64,000 bases of DNA, taken from contig JACGCM010002537.1 of the NCBI GenBank assembly GCA_014058105.1, forward strand, positions 1,116,001-1,180,000. The letters run 5' to 3'. Below the pieces are notes generated by a model, which did not search any database, was not told where the DNA came from, and worked only from the letters and a program-made list of their open reading frames with translations. Numbering within the stretch: position 1 is the first letter of the stretch; each line of letters starts with the position of its first letter. The DNA is from Kingdonia uniflora. Its lineage: Eukaryota; Streptophyta; Magnoliopsida; Ranunculales; Circaeasteraceae. This document shows positions 60,101 to 64,000 of the stretch, in pieces. A program made the position numbers and the translations under genes.

Positions 60101-62750
60101 TGTGCAAGAACATACAATCTACCAACCACATTTCAGATCTTAACATAATATTTAACATTCTTCGATCTTACAGGATGCGTCTCAATCCTGATAAGTGTCA
60201 ATTCAAAGTACATTTAGGTCAATTTCTCGGCCACCTCATCAGCAAGAAAGGTATTGAGGCTGATCAAGATCCGATTCAGGCTCTCCTCATCATGCCCACT
60301 CTGAAAATGATGAAAGTCGTTCAGAAACTTACCGGCAAGATTACCGCTATCAACTTATTCGTTTCAAAGTCTTCAAACCTCTGTCGTTGGCTATTCCTAT
60401 TACTCCGTGGTTGTACCAAATGAGGTAAAGTTTAGCAAAATGTAGAGGTTCAATGGACATCAGAATGGGAAACAACTTTTCAGGATTTTAAAACCTATTT
60501 GGGGAAGTCTTTCATCATGAACACCCCAATAGATAATGAAAAACTAATTATCTACCTAACAATTACAGATACTTCACTCAGCTCGGTTCTTATTCGACTT
60601 GAAGGGAAAATTAAGAAACCAGTCTACTTTATCAGTAAAATCCTCACTTCAGCAGAAATGAGGTACTCTAAAATTGAGAAACTTCTTATCACTCTTGTTT
60701 ACACTTCACAAAAACTTAAGCACTATTTCCAAGCTCATTCAGTCAAAGTCATAACGAACTACCCACTTCGGGAGGTTCTATCCAACAAAGAAAATCAAGG
60801 AGAGTACAACAATGGTTAGTCAGTTTGGGATAACATGATATCAAGTTCAAAAAATATTATTCCGAAAAGGTTCAGGTCGTTGCCGATTTTCTCACAGATT
60901 TTCTAGCAAAGATCCTGAGTGGGAGGAGCACGATTCTGACCTTGGAGAGGAAATTACAGAAGATCCACCCCCCAAAGCATTTGATGAGCGAGCTAAATGG
61001 ATTACAAGGATAGGGTAAAAACTTCTAACATATGGATCAGTAGGACCTGCAGGGTCAGGAATTAGAATCGTATTGATTACCCCTTCCAACGACAGGATTG
61101 AGAAATTAATTCACTTGGATTTTAAAGCCTCAAACAATGTCACCGAATACGAAGCTCTCATTCACGGACTCGATCTTGCTCTTGAGCTCGATGTCCCAGA
61201 ATTCTTAGTTTACACAGATTCACTACATATTATTTACCATTACTCTGACCACTACAAGAAAAATGACAAGATGATCAAATACGCAACCCTTGTTGCAGAT
61301 AGGATGAGCAAGTTTGCGCAAGCAACTCTCAATTTTCTTCCTCGAGGTAAAAATAGACACACCGATTCTGTGGCATATCTAGCCGTGGTCTTGGGAATAG
61401 AAGCTCGATATCTCCAGATCTAAGTAATTTTAACCCCCAACATTGATCGCATTTCTGTATGCACGATCAACACTGGGGGCGACAAAGGGGAAGACGACGA
61501 TTGACGAAAGCCTTTCTTAACTTATCTCGGTATCAATAAAAAATGCAAAGAACCACTTCCAGTAGATCCAAAGGAGCGCCGACAGCTGATCGACAACTCA
61601 AAGCACAACATAAATCAAAACGGTACCTTATTCTACCGTTCAGTCACGGGGCCTTACCTCAAGTGTCTCTCTAAACAAAAAGTTGATGAGATGCTCCGCG
61701 ATTTACATGAAGGGACTTGTGGCTCTCATGCTGCAGGTCGATCACTAGCTAACAAAGCCATTACACAGGGAGTATTCTGGCCTGACATGAGCAAGCAAGC
61801 TGAAGAGTACTCACACAAATATGATGCTTGTCAACGATATGGATAAATAATACGCGCCCCTGCGCTCGAACTCCATGAAAGCAAGGTGTTTTGGCCATCA
61901 AAAGATGGGCACTCGATCTTGTCAGCGAATTTCCTAATTTTCTAGGTAACCGCCGCCACCTACTTGTAGCTACCGATTATTTTACAAAATTGGTAAAAGT
62001 AGTTCCACTTTGTCAAACTAGGGAAGAAGATGTCATCTCTTTTATCGGGGAACACATCATCACTCAGTTTGGGTGCCCCCACCTAATTCGTATCAATAAC
62101 GGACCCCAATTTGTTGGTGAAAAAGTCATAGCTTTCCTCAACCAATACAATATCATCCACTCACCATCCAATCCCTACTCCCTCAAGGCAATGGCCAAAC
62201 CGAAATCACAAACAAAACCATCGTGGATAGAATCAAGAAAAGGCTTCACTTATAGAATAAAAGGAATTGGGTTCAAGAACTTCCTCATGTCTTATGGGCA
62301 TATGGTTGCACTCCATGTCAATCAACAGGCTACACTCAATTCCTCATTGCCTATGGCACTGAAGCCGCCATTACCTCAGAATACCATCATCCAGTTCGAG
62401 ATCACGAGCTAACTGACGAGAAAAATAAGTTCGAATTAGTCTGTAACCTCAATTGGATCGATAAGACTAGGGAATGCGTCATCGCTAACTTAGGTTGATA
62501 TCACCATATGTTGGCCAGTTCGTATAACAAACGAGTCAGAAGTTGTACCTTCCAAATTGATGATCTCATCCTCAGAGAAATACCTCAACACCGCAAAGAA
62601 ACTCATGCTGGGAAACTAACAGACAATTGGGAGGGTCCATAGCTTATCACAGGTCTCTCAGATATGGGATCATATTACCTCATGACAGAAGAGGAAGTTC
62701 ACATTTCAAATCCTTGGAATTCTAGGCGACTGAAAGGGTACTATTGTTAA
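57193..62750 (+). pseudogene. Tat-lineage gag-pol polyprotein pseudogene
   Basis: Gag (57193-58620) has an amino coiled coil, TTLGDMITKVNSYVDLEMMM and a knuckle-like YCMHHKVNHHSTDNCYAL. Protease carries MIDTGSCIEI near 58990. RT (59680-60240) shows RVCVDFTDLNKHTPKDSFPL and, after a frameshift near 60045, VEVYIDDLL. RNase H (60480-60820) has RYSKIEKLLI, with Asn for Asp in ITNYPL. The second RNase H (60960-61423) has NNVTEYEALIHGLDLAL and YTDSLHII. Integrase (61540-62750) keeps the two His of its zinc motif, but one Cys is Tyr (KYDACQRY), and the second catalytic Asp is Asn (INNGPQF). A frameshift near 62190 leads into GNGQTEITNKTIVDRIKKRL. It ends WNSRRLKGYYC and stop. Many stops make it non-functional. 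Confidence 0.92.
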
Positions 62751-62940
62751 GTCCCTCACTACTCTATTTCTATTTCTTGTTTTTTTCCATTCCGAAAGTG
62801 AGATTTTCATCTCCATACAATGTACATCCTTATCTATTCAATGAAACTTACAAGTTTTTCTCCCACACATCTTTCTACTTCGTAGATAATTCATAGATTA
62901 AAGCCTAAATAATACTAGCTTTCAATCGACCTCTATATCA
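62751..62940. other. Spacer between integrase and tandem array
   Basis: Pyrimidine-rich just after the stop. From about 62905 it contains a degenerate copy of the third subunit of the array (aatactagctttcaatcgac). Confidence 0.5.
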
Positions 62941-63562
62941 GTTAAATCAAGGATAACACTTGGTTTGGCTGACTCTACTAAATCTTTGTGATTAAAACAA
63001 AGGTAATACTAGTTTTTAATCAAAGACTCTACCAGACATAAGATAAAGCAAAGGTAAAACTAGCTTTTATCTACCTCAATATGGCTGTAACATCATACCA
63101 GTTAAAATCAATGTTAACACTTAGTTTGGCTGACTATACTAAATCTCTACGATTAAAACAAAGGTAATACTAGTTTTTAATCAAAAACTCTACCAAACAT
63201 AAGATAAAGCAAAGGTAAAACTAGCTTTCATCTACCTCAATATGGCTGCGACATCATACCAGTTAAATTAAGGATAACACTTGGTTTGGCCGACTCTACT
63301 AAATCTCTACGATTAAAACAAAGGTAATACTAGTTTTCAATCAAAGACTCTACCAGACATAAAATAAAGCAAAGGTAAAACTAGCTTTCATCTACCTCAA
63401 TATGGCTGCGACATCATACCAGTTAAATTAAGGATAACACTTGGTTTGGCCGACTCTACTAAATCTCTACGATTAAAACAAAGGTAATACTAGTTTTCAA
63501 TAAAAGACTCTACCAGACATAAGATAAAGCAAAGGTAAAACTAGCTTTCATCTCTCAGCATG
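62941..63562. repeat. 160-bp tandem repeat, about 3.9 copies, each of three related subunits
   Basis: Units start at 62941, 63101, 63262 and 63422, spaced 160, 161 and 160 bp, with few differences. Within each unit three related blocks follow each other: aaggataacacttggtttgg, aaggtaatactagtttttaa and aaggtaaaactagcttttat, roughly 51-58 bp apart. So the unit is a trimer of an older repeat of about 53 bp. The last copy breaks off near 63560. It lies between pol and the expected 3' LTR. Confidence 0.92.
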
Positions 63563-63760
63563 TCTGCAATAATTACTTTATATTTATGGTTACATATACA
63601 ACCTCTACTATGGATTCTTTTTTGCTGTTGGGATATCAGCTATGCTTTCCCCTGCAACAGGAGGTCGATCGACCATAAATTCTTGAGCTCGAGCAGTCAC
63701 AACAATCATACCCTGCTCTATCAATTTAGCAGATCGAGGGCCTAAATCCGTTTCCATGGA
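63563..63760. other. Sequence between array and antisense ORF
   Basis: No feature was recognised. It includes the end of the antisense ORF's downstream region. Confidence 0.4.
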
Positions 63761-64000
63761 TTACGTATAATTTCCTCCATCTATATTATCTCTACAAATA
63801 CATCCCTTGTTTGGCAAACTGTTGAATAAGGTATCTCTTTTTGACTCAAGCCTTTTTACCTCCTCTACAAAATAGGCGATCACCATCCTCAACAAGTCTG
63901 AGTATGCTGCATGTGGTATAATTGCCTTAGAAAAGTTTGTTCTCGCTCGATGAAGGCGATCTTCCAACCTCATATACCGTTCTTTTAGCCATACATTCTC
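63761..64000 (-). CDS. Antisense ORF in the 3' part of the Tat element (partial)
   Basis: The frame is open from the right edge to a stop at 63761-63763. An in-frame Met stands at 63973, but the frame continues upstream (ENVWLKERYMRLEDRL), so the start is probably outside. The visible 79 residues are helical and charged (RLHRARTNFSKAIIP, FVEEVKRLESKRDTLF), with a possible coiled coil. Tat elements are known to carry extra ORFs, some antisense, between pol and the 3' LTR, and the position fits. The function is unknown. Confidence 0.5.
   Translation of the reverse strand, partial: ENVWLKERYMRLEDRLHRARTNFSKAIIPHAAYSDLLRMVIAYFVEEVKRLESKRDTLFNSLPNKGCICRDNIDGGNYT

Larger units (their letters stand above)
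56526..64000 (+). mobile_element. Tat-lineage Ty3/gypsy LTR retrotransposon, right end outside the window
   Basis: Order: 5' LTR ending ttaca at 57125, primer-binding site, gag, protease, RT, RNase H, a second (archaeal-type) RNase H, integrase, a tandem-repeat region and an antisense ORF. Two RNase H domains are the signature of the Tat lineage (Tat/Retand/Ogre). The LTR start tgtaggggcctacccctcg is a guess. A TATA-like cctataaag is at 56783. The 3' LTR is not reached, so insertion age cannot be judged. Confidence 0.85.

Noticed and set aside
62941..63562. CRISPR-like array
   Set aside because: The units are contiguous without unique spacers, and the context is a plant retrotransposon.

Overview
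This is nuclear DNA of a flowering plant, most likely a eudicot. It is AT-rich, its genes are split by GT-AG introns, and it carries plant-type transposons of almost every class: LINE, PIF/Harbinger, CACTA, hAT, Emigrant-like, small LTR elements, Helitron and a Tat-lineage Ty3 element. Nothing is organised as an operon. I cannot name the species.

Only two genes look fully intact, both on the minus strand. One is a single-exon QALGGH-type C2H2 zinc-finger repressor of the ZFP4 class (20520-21281). The other is a 12-coding-exon group G bZIP G-box-binding factor (26606-41922), whose coding exons join in phase to about 406 residues although its introns hold an LTR retrotransposon, a LINE piece with a MITE inside it, and tandem repeats. 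A small Asn-rich repeat ORF (1351-1722, minus) is possible.

Layout: 1-1350 is an unusually CpG-rich stretch without genes. 2700-3720 is a LINE remnant. 4729-8110 is a decayed PIF/Harbinger transposon with both of its genes in convergent orientation. 8169 begins a CACTA-type end with 34-bp subterminal repeats, followed by captured-looking exons of an alpha-galactosidase and a kinesin-14 fused inside one exon (8805-9775, minus). 13797-15674 is a broken 3xHMG-box gene copy with its promoter. 17049-20101 is an LTR element interrupted by a hAT-like insertion. 25203-26008 is a foldback MITE complex. 43711-44098 is a further MITE.

45202-56072 is a Helitron carrying a degenerate Rep/helicase gene, with a tandemly duplicated intron-containing module near its amino end. 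56526-64000 is a Tat-lineage Ty3/gypsy element running off the right edge. It has gag, protease, RT, two RNase H domains and integrase, then a 160-bp tandem array made of three related subunits, then an ORF on the opposite strand.

The transposon genes are mostly dead, with stops, frameshifts and lost catalytic residues. The most unusual points are the kinesin/alpha-galactosidase chimera, the trimeric tandem array in the 3' part of the Tat element, the duplicated Helitron module, and the complete 1.8-kb LTR element with only a gag-like ORF inside the bZIP gene.
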